A program made the translations under genes and the position numbers. From the NCBI GenBank assembly GCA_963693365.1, contig CAVNZM010000002.1:10540001-10604000 (forward strand): a stretch of DNA of 64,000 bases. The letters run 5' to 3'. The notes beneath the pieces are model-generated. The model was not told the DNA's origin. It ran no database searches and saw only the letters and a list, made by a program, of their open reading frames with translations. The number at the start of each line of letters is the position of its first letter. Position 1 is the stretch's first letter. This document shows, one piece after another, positions 1 through 12,011 of the stretch. The DNA is from Amoebidium appalachense (taxonomy: Eukaryota > Ichthyosporea).

Positions 1-764
1 GTCCTTACAAGGGGATAGCTTGTGCAGCTGTGGGTGTTCTGCAAAGCCAAGCAGCCTGCTATACGGGCACCACTTGGTTGCACAGGCTGCAACCGAGGCA
101 CTGCAAACCCACACATGCAATGTACGTGCAGACAGACGAAGCTACGCACTAGGTAGGCTTTAGAAGACCACACGCGTGTAGCTGGCAGTGAAGTAACACT
201 GCTCTGACTGATGCACCTTGTCTGATATGACAGTCACAGACGGCCTGGGTGACAATTATTAGGGGAATTTGGCGCCAAAACCAAGAGGCTCAGCGACTAT
301 GTACAAATAGCACAGAGCCGTGACATCCGATTACACAAGGAGGCATAATTGGCGATGCAAGATACAATATTTGTTATGACCTCGTTCGAGTTTTCGTTGA
401 ACAGGATGGGTACTCAGCAGGTGCCAAGGCAACGCCCCACTCTGCCAAATATTTCTCATATCTTCAGTTAGACATGATACGCGAAAATAAAGCTTTGAAA
501 ATATTGGTTCACAGAGCATGCGTGTCCGATAGTTCTGTGCCTGCTCATCCTGCCTGCTGACTCCTGTACACACTTTCCAGGCTTGGGCGCCATCATAATT
601 TCGAGCATGCGAGGGCGATCTGCATGGCTGTACATGAGGCCCGTACATGCGCACACGCACACACAATCTGGTGCTGTGCATGCATGCAGCAGCGTGTTGC
701 TCCCCTCTCGTATATACGTGTGTGTGTGTGTGCAGGCCCGGCTGAGGCCCCGCGCAGGCCAACG
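1..764. other. Upstream region of uL23m, no gene recognised
   Basis: No exon with recognisable protein similarity is visible here. The last 200 bases carry short CA/GT runs and a GT tract (about 717-732) that ends close to the uL23m start codon, so this stretch probably holds the promoter and 5' leader of that gene. No TATA box or other core element is convincing. Confidence 0.4.
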
Positions 765-2553
765 ATGATTCCCGTTCGGCGGCTGGTGCCGGTGCGGCGG
801 CAGGTGCTGCTGGCCGAGTGGTTTGTCAAGCTGGTGCGGCCGGACAAGGAGCAGCCGCCCAACGTGGTGACGCTGGCCGTGCCGCAGCAGATGACCAAGC
901 TGGACATCAAGAACTACCTGACCAGCATATACGGCGTGCAGGTCGAGAAGGTGGCCACGCTCAACGTGCTGGGCAAAACCAAGCGCCACCCACAGACCGG
1001 CCGCCTGCACAAGCGGCCGGACTTCAAGAAGGCCTACGTGTACCTGCAGAACGAGACCTTCACGTGCGTAGCCCCTCAACACACACTGTGCACGTGCGCA
1101 CTGCAGCACACGTACGCAAACACACACCCAGACACCTACACTTGCAAACGTGCGCATGCACGCAAACGTACACGTACGAGCACGTGTGGCTACAGGCACA
1201 TATGCTTGTGGTAGCAGCCTTTTTTTCTGTGTGTATACGGACACTGTGGCATATGTACTGTCACACGTGGCACTTCTCCTTACATGCACTAGGGGCATCA
1301 TAGCGCAGCAGCAGGCCACCGACACACTTGCATGCACACACGCCCTGGAGCAAAACGGACACCTTTGAGCATACACCCACCCTTGAGCATGCACACACCC
1401 CTCTTTGAGCGTACACACACACACCAAGCACACACACACCTTTGAGCATACACACACCCTTGAGCGCACACCCTTTGAGCATACCACACACCCTTGAGCA
1501 CACACACACCCTTGAGCACACACACGTCCTTGAGCATACACACACACACCCTAGCACACACACATACGCACCTTTGCACACAATCACAAACACACCCGCT
1601 CACATGCACCCATACCCCTGCACACATACACAGTTGCACATACTTGCACACTCGTACACATATACGTGAACAACTTGCAGATGCATCTGGGTGTGTGGCT
1701 GCGCACAATTACACTCGCACTTGCAGGCAATCGCACACGCTCACATACTTACATACACTTGCACACGCCCGCACACGCACACACACGTAGGCATCCACAC
1801 ACGCACGCACACGCGCACACATGCAGGTACACACGCACGCACGCACGCACACCCGCCCTCCTGCCTGCCAGCCCCCCCCGCCCGCCCGCCCGCCTGCCCG
1901 CCCGCCCGCGCGCATGCGCACACGCATACACACACAAGCACATCTAAACACACACGTGCGCATACACACATCCTTGCAGACACACACACCCGAAGCACAC
2001 ACTCATAAGCACACACATACTTTGACACACGTTTGCAAGCACCCACACTCACACAAACACACATATTTGTACACGCACACATTTGCACACTCTGCTGAAC
2101 ACGTTTGCTAAGGTGAATACTCATATGCAATCTTGTTGCCACACGCACACATACACACTCTTGCACCCGAGGGCACACACACACTCTTGCACCCATACAT
2201 GAATGCATCTGCACACAAAACACACGTCCGTGTCTGGAAGCACAGACACGTCCTTTGTACAAAGGAGGGAGAGAACCGGGCTAGTGGTCCATCAGGGTGG
2301 TAGTGGTGGCGGGGCACATACATACGTGGGAGGGAAAAAGGAACGAGGGGCAGAGGGAGGGAAACACTCAGGAAAACAAGGAGACACACACACATGCACA
2401 CGTGTACATACACACGCACGTGCACACACACGCACACATGCATGCACACACGCACACAACACACACACACACACACATGCACACACATACACATATATAC
2501 TCACACGCGCGCACGCATGCACGCACGCACACACCAGAGCGCACTCATGCGCG

Positions 2554-2606
<53 letters not shown>

Positions 2607-2982
2607 ACTTGCGCGTACACACATAACGCACACATGCAAGCACGCACAAGCGTGCACGCACACACACACGCACACGCGCGGACATACCCACATTCTCACG
2701 CATGCACGCACATACGCATGCGCGCGCGCGCACACACACACACACACATCCTCCCGTCCCTCCTTCCAGTGGGAAGGAGGAGAGGAGATCGACCAGGGAG
2801 GGAGGTCGGCCGACCATTATTGCCCTGGCACGTGTGGGGTGCATGCTGACTGGTTGGGCAGGTTTCCGGAGTTCAACTGGAGGCCCAAGAAAGCGCCCGA
2901 GGCAGCGGGCAGTGCCGCCAGCAGCAAGGAGCAGGAGCAGCAGGCCCTGGAGCAGCGCATGCAGCAGGAGGGCTTCGAGTAG
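765..2982 (+). CDS. MRPL23: Mitochondrial large-subunit ribosomal protein uL23m (two exons)
   Basis: This is the mitochondrial form of ribosomal protein L23, which sits by the polypeptide exit tunnel of the mitoribosome. Exon 1 is 765-1063 and exon 2 is 2862-2982, giving 139 residues. Exon 1 holds the conserved core: [20 protein letters not shown], followed by [20 protein letters not shown] and a [12 protein letters not shown] strand, all close to the animal MRPL23 pattern. The donor after the ETFT codon (CAC|GTGCGT) and the acceptor GGGCAG|GTTTCC keep the frame, and a GCTGAC branch-like motif lies just upstream of the acceptor. Exon 2 continues with [10 protein letters not shown] and an acidic, glutamine-rich tail. 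The start was chosen because it begins the conserved block directly. No long targeting peptide is evident, as in several L23m proteins, unless an unseen upstream exon supplies one. The intron, about 1.8 kb, is far longer than most in the window. Confidence 0.9.
1064..2861 (+). repeat. uL23m intron filled with CA-type microsatellites
   Basis: The single intron of uL23m is mostly degenerate CA, CACG and CATG repeats. It includes a tandem CACACCCTTGAG-like stretch (about 1365-1545), a CCCG-rich block (about 1866-1915) and a purer CA run (about 2560-2603). Open frames across it are low-complexity Cys-Val or His-Thr strings and are not genes. I see no mobile-element protein inside. Confidence 0.85.
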
Positions 2983-3010
2983 CTTCCAGGGGTGCACGGA
3001 AGGCTGGCAT

Positions 3011-3116
3011 GGCTTCAAATATCTTATCTGGCATGCGGCAGGGCTTCAAGCATCTTGAACGACATGCAGCAGGGCTTTAAATATCTTGTATGACATGCAG
3101 GGTTTGGGATTTCAAG
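3011..3116. repeat. 31-bp tandem repeat between two convergent genes
   Basis: Three imperfect copies of a 31-base unit lie at 3011-3041, 3042-3072 and 3073-3100, followed by a partial fourth. The unit begins GGCTTCAAATATCTT and ends with GACATGCAGCAG. The array fills most of the 177 bases between the uL23m stop codon and the stop codon of the oppositely oriented SMG5/6-like gene. It must therefore lie in the 3' UTR or termination region of one or both. Confidence 0.75.
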
Positions 3117-3159
3117 TATGTTTTATTGCGCACAGTACGAGTACCACACATTGCACGTA

Positions 3160-5188
3160 TCAATACAGCAAGCGGGCGTTCTGGCGGGCCAGGCGCAGAA
3201 AGCGGTCGACGGTGTCTATGGCCACGTGGCAGGCCTGTGCATGGCCCCGCAACTCGGCAACCTGCTCCGTCAGCACAACCACGGCCGGGCTGCCCTCCTG
3301 TGCCCAGCAATCAGTGCTACGATCCCTGCTATATGGAGGGCAGCGCAGGGAGGGGGGCATTGAAGACGGTTGGGGGAGAAAAGGGGGCGCAAGATGGACG
3401 GCATGCATGTGTGTGTGGTGTGTGTGTGTGTGTGTTCCTCATGGTGTGAGGTGTGTGTCTGTGTGTGCGTGTGTTCCTCGTGCGCGCACACACATGCGTG
3501 TGTGTGTGAGTGTGTGTGTGTATGGTGGTAGTGATAGCATCGAACGGCACACAGGTGTGTTTGTTAGTAATGGAAGTTGCGGTTGGTGCGAGTGCATGGT
3601 GTGGGCGGGCAGGTGGGCAGGCAAGCGGGGGAAGGGTGGGGAAGCAATGGTCGAAGGGGTTGAAGGGTATGGTGGGGGGGGGGGGGGGGAGGGGAGGGGG
3701 GGGCTGCATAGAATGAAGGGCATGCACATGGGATAGGATGAGGGCATGCAAACGCGGAAGGAAGGTGTGTGTGGGGGGGGGGGGGGGAGGGGGGTAGCAA
3801 AAAGGAGGAAATGAAATCAGACACCAGGCACCCTCAAATTGCGCAGACAACAGGGCACAGCCAAGCGCCAGCAGATTGGGGGGCAGGGCACCTGGCTTGG
3901 CTGCTGGGTGTGGTGTGCAAAGTAGCGTGCGCAGTGCAGCAGCCGGGCCTCGGGCCCATTCTGGGGCAGCTCTGCCACGGGGTCCTGTGCACTGGTGGGC
4001 CCCATGGCCTCCTCCCGGGCCTGGGCCCGGACCCACGGGTCCCCCTGTTCCCCCATGAGCATGTGCATGTGGCCAGCCGGCATGCACTGCCGGGCCGCAC
4101 CTTCTGGAAGCGGTCCTCTAGCCAGCGGGTGGCCTCTCTTGCCTGGCGGTTGGCCCGGCCCGTGCCCTTCTTGAGCTCGTCCAGGCCGGCCAGGGCCACC
4201 AGCGGCACCAGGACCACGTAGCGCTGCAGCCCCACAATCTCCTTGATGCCCCTGCCCCACAGTCAGGCCCCACCATGCCCCACCCACCACCCCTCCTGCA
4301 CGGCACCCACCGGAGGTTGCTGACGAAGCAGCCCACGTCGGGGATGGCGTATAGGGCCAGGGCATAGGGCTGGGCCCCTGAGCGCTGGCGCAGCACCTGG
4401 CCCTCCAGGGCCTGCACTTCGGTCTGTGCACCAGTCAGCCCTGCCTGCCCCGGCACCCTGCTGCCTCACAGCCCCATGTGCCCACCTGCAGCCGCTGCTG
4501 CGCCATGGCCCGCATCACCTCGCCCTTGCGCCGCCGCTCCTGCCCCCGGGCATTGACAATCAGCCCTCGCCCCCACACACCCTAGCCAGGCAAGCCTGCC
4601 CAATGCACCCTCGACCCATGGGCATGCATGGGGTCACCTGGGGGCCACCCACCTCGTCTGTGCGCCAGCTGTCGATGGCCTGCTCCAGGGTGGCACCGGC
4701 CAGGTCCTCGGCCACTGTGGTGTGGTACCCCCCCTGCTGCGGGTCCACAGCCATGGCGGCCACCACCCCCTCCACCCCCGTCAGCACCCACCCAGCACAC
4801 CTGCAGGGCCTGTCAGGGACCTACCGGCAGCGCCGCAGCGGTCTTCATGAAGGCCAGCAGGCGGGCCGTGCGGTGGGCCTCTGCCTGGGCCCCATGCAAC
4901 GTGCTGCAGCCCCTGCAGCCCGTCAGCAACCCCCCAGCATGCAGCCCCTGTCCTGCCTGGCCACCTACTCGTGGCCGGCACTTGGGAAGGCCAGCATGGT
5001 GTGCAGGGGGGCCAGGGGCGCAAAGCCCCGCAGTGCCACGTCCTCGCCAAGCGCTGTGCCTCCTGTCAGTGGCCATCCCTGCATTCCTTATCCCCCCCTC
5101 CCCCCTCACCAACCTGGTGTCCATGTGTCCGCCTGGTCACTTGGTGCAGGTCGAGTTTGCTGCTGCCCAAAAAAACAGTTCAGCCATC

Positions 5189-5234
<46 letters not shown>

Positions 5235-7329
5235 GGAGGGAATGGTCTAACCAGTGCGCGGGCTAGCCAGTGTGCGGCCATGGTGTCGGCCAGGGCCAGG
5301 GCCTGGGGGGTGGCCTGGGCCGTCAGCTGGTTGGCCAGCAGCGCCATCACAACCCAGAACGGCTGCTCCTCGGCACCGGCACTGTGGCAGTGGGCCCCGG
5401 TTGCATGTCAGCATACACCATGACAAAACGTGCATGCACACAGATGTACCCATGTGCACCCACGTTCACGTGTACACACCGCACACACGGAGAGACAGAC
5501 ACAGGCACACATCCAACGTGTACATACACACACAAACACAATACCCATTTACCTGCACACTCCAACCCGCCCTTGCATGCGCAGCACGTACACAAGGACC
5601 TGCACGCACCCATCCCACACACCTGTCGAGCTCCGATATAGCGGCAGGCAGCAGCAGGGGCTGGGGGCTGTCTTTTTGGCTGAGTGAGGCGTCCAGCTGG
5701 CACAGCATCCTGCAGCCCTGTCCTGTCAGTGGCCATCCACCCCCAGCACCCCCCAGCCCCACCTACCAGTCGCCAAACACCACCAGTGCCGGCAGCAGCA
5801 CCCTGCTGGCCCGCTCACAGCCCCCGTGCAGGTCCTGCCCGGTCCCTGCATGCCCTGTCAGTGCCCGTGTCATGCCTGGCCGGAGATGCAGGTTGCAGGT
5901 CATGCCTTGCAGGGCCAGGGCCCTAATCATGGCCATAGCCGTGTGCTTGAACATCAGCAGCCCCAGCCGCTGCACCAGCCCCAGCCCCTCAGTGCTGTTG
6001 GCCCCCTGCCCAGGCCCTTCCAGGTTGTCAGCTCGCTGCAAACAGCCGCAGGCAACCAAGGCCCTTGGGGGGGAAGCTACCATGGGCTAGGTGGTGGGCC
6101 ATGGCCATGTTGACCACCTGGGCCTTGGCCAGCAGGCTGCCGTCCAGCCCAGACATGCTGGGGCCCAGCAGCCGGTCCAGCATGCAGGCCCAACCACCCA
6201 CCACCCCCGCCACCTGCCTGTTGGCCTCAACCACCCTGCATGGCCCCACCAGTCAGCCCCCAGCCCTGGTGCAGCCGGGGCCAGGACCAGGGCACGTACT
6301 CTGCCCGGGCAAACAGGGCCTGGTGCAGGGCCGCAAACCCTGTGCAGAAGTGCTGCAGCAGCTGCTCCACAGGGCACGTCCCCTGCATGTCCCAAGGTCA
6401 GCCCCCACCCACGACCCTGCAGTGAGCCTTCACATGCAGACCGGCCCAGGCCCCAGCCATGCCGCCAAGCAGGCCAGCCTGTGGCCGGGCAGGCACCCAA
6501 CAGGGGCCCAAGTCGGGGGGGCATGGCCACGGCCACGTGCACGCACCAGATCCATGGGGCCCTGCAGGGCAGCAGCATGGGCCCGTGTGCGGTCCAGGCA
6601 GCCTCTGATGTTGTCGGCCGCATTGCTCAGTGTGCGGGTGGCCCCCAGCCTGCATGCAGCCCTAAGTGCCCTGCCCAGATGGGGGGGGGGGGGGGGGGGG
6701 GAGGCCTACGCCCTGCAGTAGCAGTAGAGGGCATCAAACAGGGTGGCCCGCTGGCTGGAGTACAGCACCCCCAGCTGGTTGAATGCCCGCCCTGCCACCC
6801 CGTGAGCACCCACCCCCTGCATGCATTGGCCCCCTCCCCCTGGCTGTGTACCGTCATCGGAGCACAGGCTGTAGGCCTGCAGATAGTAGCGCCGTGCAGC
6901 CTGCTCGGCCACAGAGGCATCCTCCCCCCCGTACATGCTCTGGTAGCGTGCTGCAGGCCCGGTCAGCACCATGCCGGCATAAGCATGCCCCCCCATTGAA
7001 GAAAGCAGAACCACACTGCTCCTTCATAGTCCCATGGTTGACAGTGCATGTCTTGTCCATTTGATCCCCCCCCCCCACAAAAAAAAAACAAAAAACAAAA
7101 AAACAAAAAACAAAATACGTGTGCAGGGGCCCGCACACCACCAACTGTTCTGGGCATCCAAATATATACGGAGGAGGGGGGGGAAGGGGGGAGGGGAGGA
7201 ATGCATTAAGATTTGAAGGTAAACCAATATTATTCAAACGTAAGCAATCCCTATTTAGTCAACCGACAACAACCTTGGAGCAAAACGAAACCAGTACGAA
7301 AGTGCAGGAAGCAAATTTCATGAGCCGGG

Positions 7330-7425
<96 letters not shown>

Positions 7426-7716
7426 CGCGCGCGCAGTGTATGTGTGTGTGTGTGCGTGCATGTAAGCAAGTGTGATGCTGCCGTGTCTGTGTCTCTGGTG
7501 GTGTCGGTAATGGTGTTGCGGCATATGCGTGTGTATGTGAAGTGTTTGAAGTAGATGCTTGTATTAGTGTGTGTATGTGTGTCCCGTTGTGCAAGTGCTA
7601 ATTTTTTTTTTTCGTTTTCCTTTTTGTTTTCTTCTTCTTCAATTTTGGTATGCTTGTGTGTTTGTATGTGTGTGTATATATGTATGTATGTGTGTATTTA
7701 TGTATGTACGTATGTA

Positions 7717-7759
<43 letters not shown>

Positions 7760-7956
7760 GCGCACGTGTATGTGAGCTGGTGCTGGGTGGGTGCGCGCGT
7801 GCGTGTATGAGTACCGGTGTGCGTACGTGTTTGTGTGTATGTGTGTGGTGCTGGCCAAGGCTTGTGCGCGTGCGCGTGTCGGTAGTGCTGCGACTGGTGC
7901 ATGCATGCATGTGTGTGTTTGTGTGCGTATGTGTCTCTCTGTGTGTGCGTGTGTGT

Positions 7957-8006
<50 letters not shown>

Positions 8007-9888
8007 TGGCGTGTCTATGTGTGTGTGTGTGCGGGTTTCTGGTGTTGGTGTGCCTGTTTGTATATGTGTGTGTGGTCCTAGTGCTGAGGTGGAAGCATAG
8101 GTGTGCAAAATGCCTGTGTGCGCACGAGTGGTGGTGGTTGGGGGAGGGGGGGATGGGGGTTCAGGGTGCTACCTAGGTCACCCAAAAAGATCAGGCAGCG
8201 GTAGCAGGACTGGGTCAGCTGCTCTGCACCGAATTTGTCAGATGACGGCCCGAGCCACCCCAAGCCTTGACCAAAAGCTACCCTCCCCCCTCCCCCCCCC
8301 CCCCCCCTCCCCTCTTCCCCCTCCCCCACACACACATATGACCAAACAGGCACACACCCTCCAGGCGCTGCATGCGCTGCTGTGGGCGCTGGCCCCGTTG
8401 CTGGCTGGCTGCTGGCTGGGCCTGCTGCCGTCCCTTGTCTTGGTCGTCGGGCTACACATGGGTCGAAAGAGTGCGTGTGCATGTGTATGTCAGCAGATAG
8501 CACATGGGGCACAGTAAAGGGCAGATATGTGCTTGCGGGGGTGTGGATATGGTGGACAAGTGTGTGGGTAGGCCGGGGTGGGCTGGCGGCGGCGGCGGTG
8601 TGTGTGTGTGTGTGTGTGTGTGTCTTTTTTTTGGTGGGGGCGGGGGGAGGGGGGGGGTTGACTGGAAAAGGGACATAAACGTATGTTTTGTGTGTGTGGC
8701 TGTAGATGTGTGTCGGTTTCGCGGGGGGAGGGGGGGGGGGGGGGGGGGGGGGGAGGGTTGATTGTAGATGAGCGAGATGGGGGAGGAAGCATGTGGTATT
8801 TGGGGGGGGGGGTGGGGGGGGGGGATAAAGATTGAGGCCCGGGAAGTGGGTGGCAAAAGGGTAGCAGAGAAGTCTGGGTGCACGCACCCAGGCACCACAT
8901 CAAACCATATGCACGAGGCTGAGCCACCCCTTCCTTCAGCACACCTTCACCGAAACCAGCAGCACCCCCCTCCCCCCCCTCCCCCCCCCCCCCCCCCCCC
9001 CCCCCCCCCACCAGGACACGGGTTGGCACAGAGACAGGCACTGCTTGGCATACACACGTTCAGCTGCTCGCTCATGTGCGCCCTGCCTGGCAGTGCACCA
9101 AGCAAGCAGCGGCATGAAAGCAAGTTGTGCAGGGCAGTGGGGCCAACTGGCTGCCCCGAGAGGGTAGGGTCAAGGGAGGGCACGTGCCAGCAAGGGGGTG
9201 TGCAGGCGGGCAAAGTCCAGGCAGGACGGCTGGGGGCCGAGCAGCAGCAGGCGGTGCAGCAGGGCCTGGTAGAACCCCGTGGCCTCCAGCAGCAGCGACA
9301 ACAGGAACACCCTCGCCAGGCCCCGCCCAGGCTGCTGCCTGCGCAGGCGGTTGCGGCAGGCCTCTATCAGCAGGTAGAAGCCGTGGCGCCACAGGCCCAG
9401 CTCCAGGTCGTGCGCACAGGCATAGTCGTAGGCCCCCAGCACCAGCCGCTCGTAGCAGCCCACCAGCCTGCACCCCCCTCAGCAACCGCCCAGCCCCCTG
9501 CCGGCCGCCTGTGCCGGGGCGCACCTGTGGCGAAGGTCGTGCAGGTCGGGCGCAAACAGCTGCTCGTCCGTGCTGAGCCCCCGCAGGGCCGCCTGCAGCT
9601 GGCCCTCAAGCTGCTGCGCCTCACTGCGGGCAACAGGCCGTGGGTGAGGGGAGCACAGGCACAGGCAAGAGGGTGGTTACAGGGACATGGGCGAGGGGGA
9701 GGGGGGGAGTAGAGGGGCGAGCGGATAAGGGGCAGGGATGAGGGGCAGTGGGTGCGGGGGCTGGCGGAGTTAGGGGGGGAAGGGTCCAGAGGAGGAGCGG
9801 AGGGGCACCTGTGCAGGGCCTTGGGCTGGTCCAGGCCGGGTTCCCCTCCGACCGGCCGGTTGGCCCGCGCGGGCAGGTGGGGTCGCAT
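3160..9888 (-). CDS. EST1/SMG5/SMG6-like NMD factor (14-3-3-like fold plus PIN domain), many exons
   Basis: The SMG5/6/7 family recruits decay enzymes to phosphorylated UPF1 in nonsense-mediated mRNA decay. The best start is the ATG at 9886-9888. Exon 1 (9809-9888) and exon 2 (9525-9623) splice in frame to the EST1 N-terminal signature: DLHDLRHRLVGCYERLVL, then LWRHGFYLLIEACRNRL and LEATGFYQALLHRL. Later exons give CYRCLIFLGDL (about 8190-8240), RYYLQAYSLC (about 6900) and GRAFNQLGVLYSSQRATLFD (about 6720-6780), which form the 14-3-3-like TPR core. VALRGFAPLAPLHTM lies near 5000. A C-terminal PIN domain begins with IPDVGCFVSNL (about 4340), continues as YVVLVPLVALAGLDELKKG (4150-4230) and ends in the last exon, 3160-3297, with VVVLTEQ and LARQNARLLY. 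Two later acidic PIN positions are not Asp, so the nuclease is probably weak or dead, as in SMG5. Exon borders in 5.2-9.2 kb are approximate. Confidence 0.85.
5190..5232. repeat. C43 homopolymer in an intron of the SMG5/6-like gene
   Basis: This is an uninterrupted run of 43 cytosines on the plus strand, read as guanines in the minus-strand transcript. It sits between recognisable exons of the SMG5/6-like gene. The true length may differ because such tracts are error-prone in sequencing. Confidence 0.9.
7030..8160. repeat. Long repeat-rich intron of the SMG5/6-like gene: A-rich, (GT)n and G49 tracts
   Basis: Between the exon encoding RYYLQAYSLC and the exon encoding CYRCLIFLGDL lies about 1.1 kb without coding similarity. 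It holds an A-rich stretch (7079-7114), a GT microsatellite (about 7333-7435), a second TATG/GT block (about 7670-7760) and a 49-base G run (7957-8005). On the transcribed strand these are CA and C repeats. I see no separate gene here. Confidence 0.8.
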
Positions 9889-10562
9889 GGGCGTGGAACA
9901 TGTGCCCGTCCGGGTAGCCCCGAAGCAGACAGACGGGGCAAAGAGGTTCGTTGGGCACGCAAGCCGTGTGCTTGCGCTGTGGCACCCCACTGACTCCCGG
10001 CAGTACGCGTACAGCAGAGCTACTCAGAAGGTTACTGACTGGCCTGGCACGGCTGGCCCAGTACTAGTCACTGCGGCATGTCTCGGCGGGACGCAACACA
10101 GGGTGGCGCAGATATAGGGTCAGTCAGCACGTTTACTGGCCATAACTCACACACACGTGAACGAGCTTGCCACACACGCACGGTGATCATTACATTCGGT
10201 TCTAATACTGGGTGACCGCTCACACAGGCCCACACAGAACACGCGCATACACACAAACGTCCACCGAAGTACATCCCACCTGCACGCACACACAATGCAA
10301 TTGCACGGACACACATCACCGGGCACACAGTTTGCTGATTGTGGACATGATACACACAGAGGTACACAGGGCAAAGCAGGCGCGCGCACACATGCATGTA
10401 CGTGGCACCTGCACACGCCTGCTGCAAAGGCTGTGGTCACACAAAAAATCTACAATGAAATTAGGGTCACTCAGTGAATGGAAAAAGCGCCACAAACACG
10501 CACTGTGCAGTGGCCGATTGAAGGGATGCCCACACGCACTGTCACGGTAGTGGCAACGGCAC
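9889..10562. other. 5' flank of the SMG5/6-like gene, no gene recognised
   Basis: No recognisable exon lies here. The sequence passes from GC-rich DNA near the SMG5/6-like start into CA-rich DNA around 10140-10430. The promoter of the minus-strand gene should be in the first few hundred bases, but no core motif is clear. Confidence 0.4.
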
Positions 10563-10822
10563 GCACCTTGTAACCGCCATGGACCACACACACACACACA
10601 GTGCAGTCAATAAAGGGGCCACACGCATGGGCAATGGCTGCCTCACCATGTCTGGAGTCGCAATGGCTGCCTCACCATGTCTGGAGTCGATTGGCCACGC
10701 ACATACACGGGCGGTGTCATGGTATAAGGACCACACACACACGTGCACTGTGACACAGACCATGCCTGCACAGAGTTATTGCATTGGACCACACACACAC
10801 ACAGTGTATAATGGCTATGGGC

Positions 10823-10899
<77 letters not shown>

Positions 10900-10939
10900 A
10901 CACACACACACATTGCCTTGGAAATGGCCACACACACAC

Positions 10940-10974
<35 letters not shown>

Positions 10975-11026
10975 GCACAGTGCTATGGCAACGGCCACAC
11001 ACGCACACACACAGGGCTACGGCAAT

Positions 11027-11075
<49 letters not shown>

Positions 11076-11080
11076 TGCTA

Positions 11081-11186
11081 CAGGACTCGACCATGTTTAA
11101 GATTACGTGAATTTTGGGTCTAGCCAGCTGGAATCTTAATTTTTGGACCCCTAGCCTCCCCTAGCCTACACAATCTTAAATTTATC

Positions 11187-11221
<35 letters not shown>

Positions 11222-11339
11222 CACACACACACACACACACCTCACCACCACCACCACCACCACCACCACTTACACACACACACACACAACCATCATCACC
11301 GCCTCCCGCGCGCGCGGGGCGGGGGGGGGGGGGGGGGGG

Positions 11340-11374
<35 letters not shown>

Positions 11375-11942
11375 ACGTGTAAGTCTTCAAACACAACTGT
11401 ACTTGCAATATGTATGTTATTATTGCACCGCCGCCAAGGCGAGCAAGCATAGACAACATAGGAACTCCATATAGATATAATAAATCCGGGAGTTACAGAT
11501 GCTCTCAGGTCATGCTACTACACAGGACATCCAACCAAGGTTCATTTATTATTGACGATCAGCTACATAGAAAAAACAATGTTTATTTAAAAATTAAAAT
11601 TATATTATTAAACTTATTTCAGAGCCAGCTGTAGACTAATGGCTCATCACTAGTTTTAACTTGAAAGCCTGTGCTTGTCAAAATTTCTTCTATAAAGGGA
11701 GAAAACCTTAAGCTTGTACGTGTGTATGTATGTCTGGATGTATTACTAGGGAACAGATGCAGGCTACTATAACTTAAATTATAACGTGTGCACGTATGTG
11801 GGGGTGGGCACATGAACTTCACGGTGTGGCGCCTAATTGCAGAAAAACTTTTCAATCAGAAAACGGGAGAAGGAAAAAAAAAGAAAGAAAGAAAGAAAGA
11901 AACAGAAAACCAAAGGAAAAAAAGCCTCGTCACCCCCCCTCT

Positions 11943-11973
<31 letters not shown>

Positions 11974-11979
11974 CCCCCC

Positions 11980-12011
<32 letters not shown>

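Noticed and set aside
1298-2747. Long open frames on both strands encoding Cys-Val or His-Thr strings
   Set aside because: They are read-through of CA/GT microsatellites in the uL23m intron and have no domain or codon bias.
4426-5266. Plus-strand open frames of 200-270 codons
   Set aside because: They are shadows of the minus-strand SMG5/6-like exons and a poly-C tract. The minus strand carries the conserved family motifs.
7555-8100. 181-codon frame rich in Cys, Val and Gly
   Set aside because: It is translation of GT repeats and a G49 run inside an intron.
8768-9712. 314-codon plus-strand frame opposite the EST1 N-terminal exons
   Set aside because: It is antisense to exons with clear EST1 similarity and is interrupted by homopolymer tracts.
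9770-9985. CPVCLLRGYPDGHMFHAH, a possible zinc-binding first exon for the SMG5/6-like gene
   Set aside because: The Cys/His spacing is suggestive, but its frame does not match the phase required by the splice into the EST1 domain. The frame starting at the ATG 9886-9888 does.
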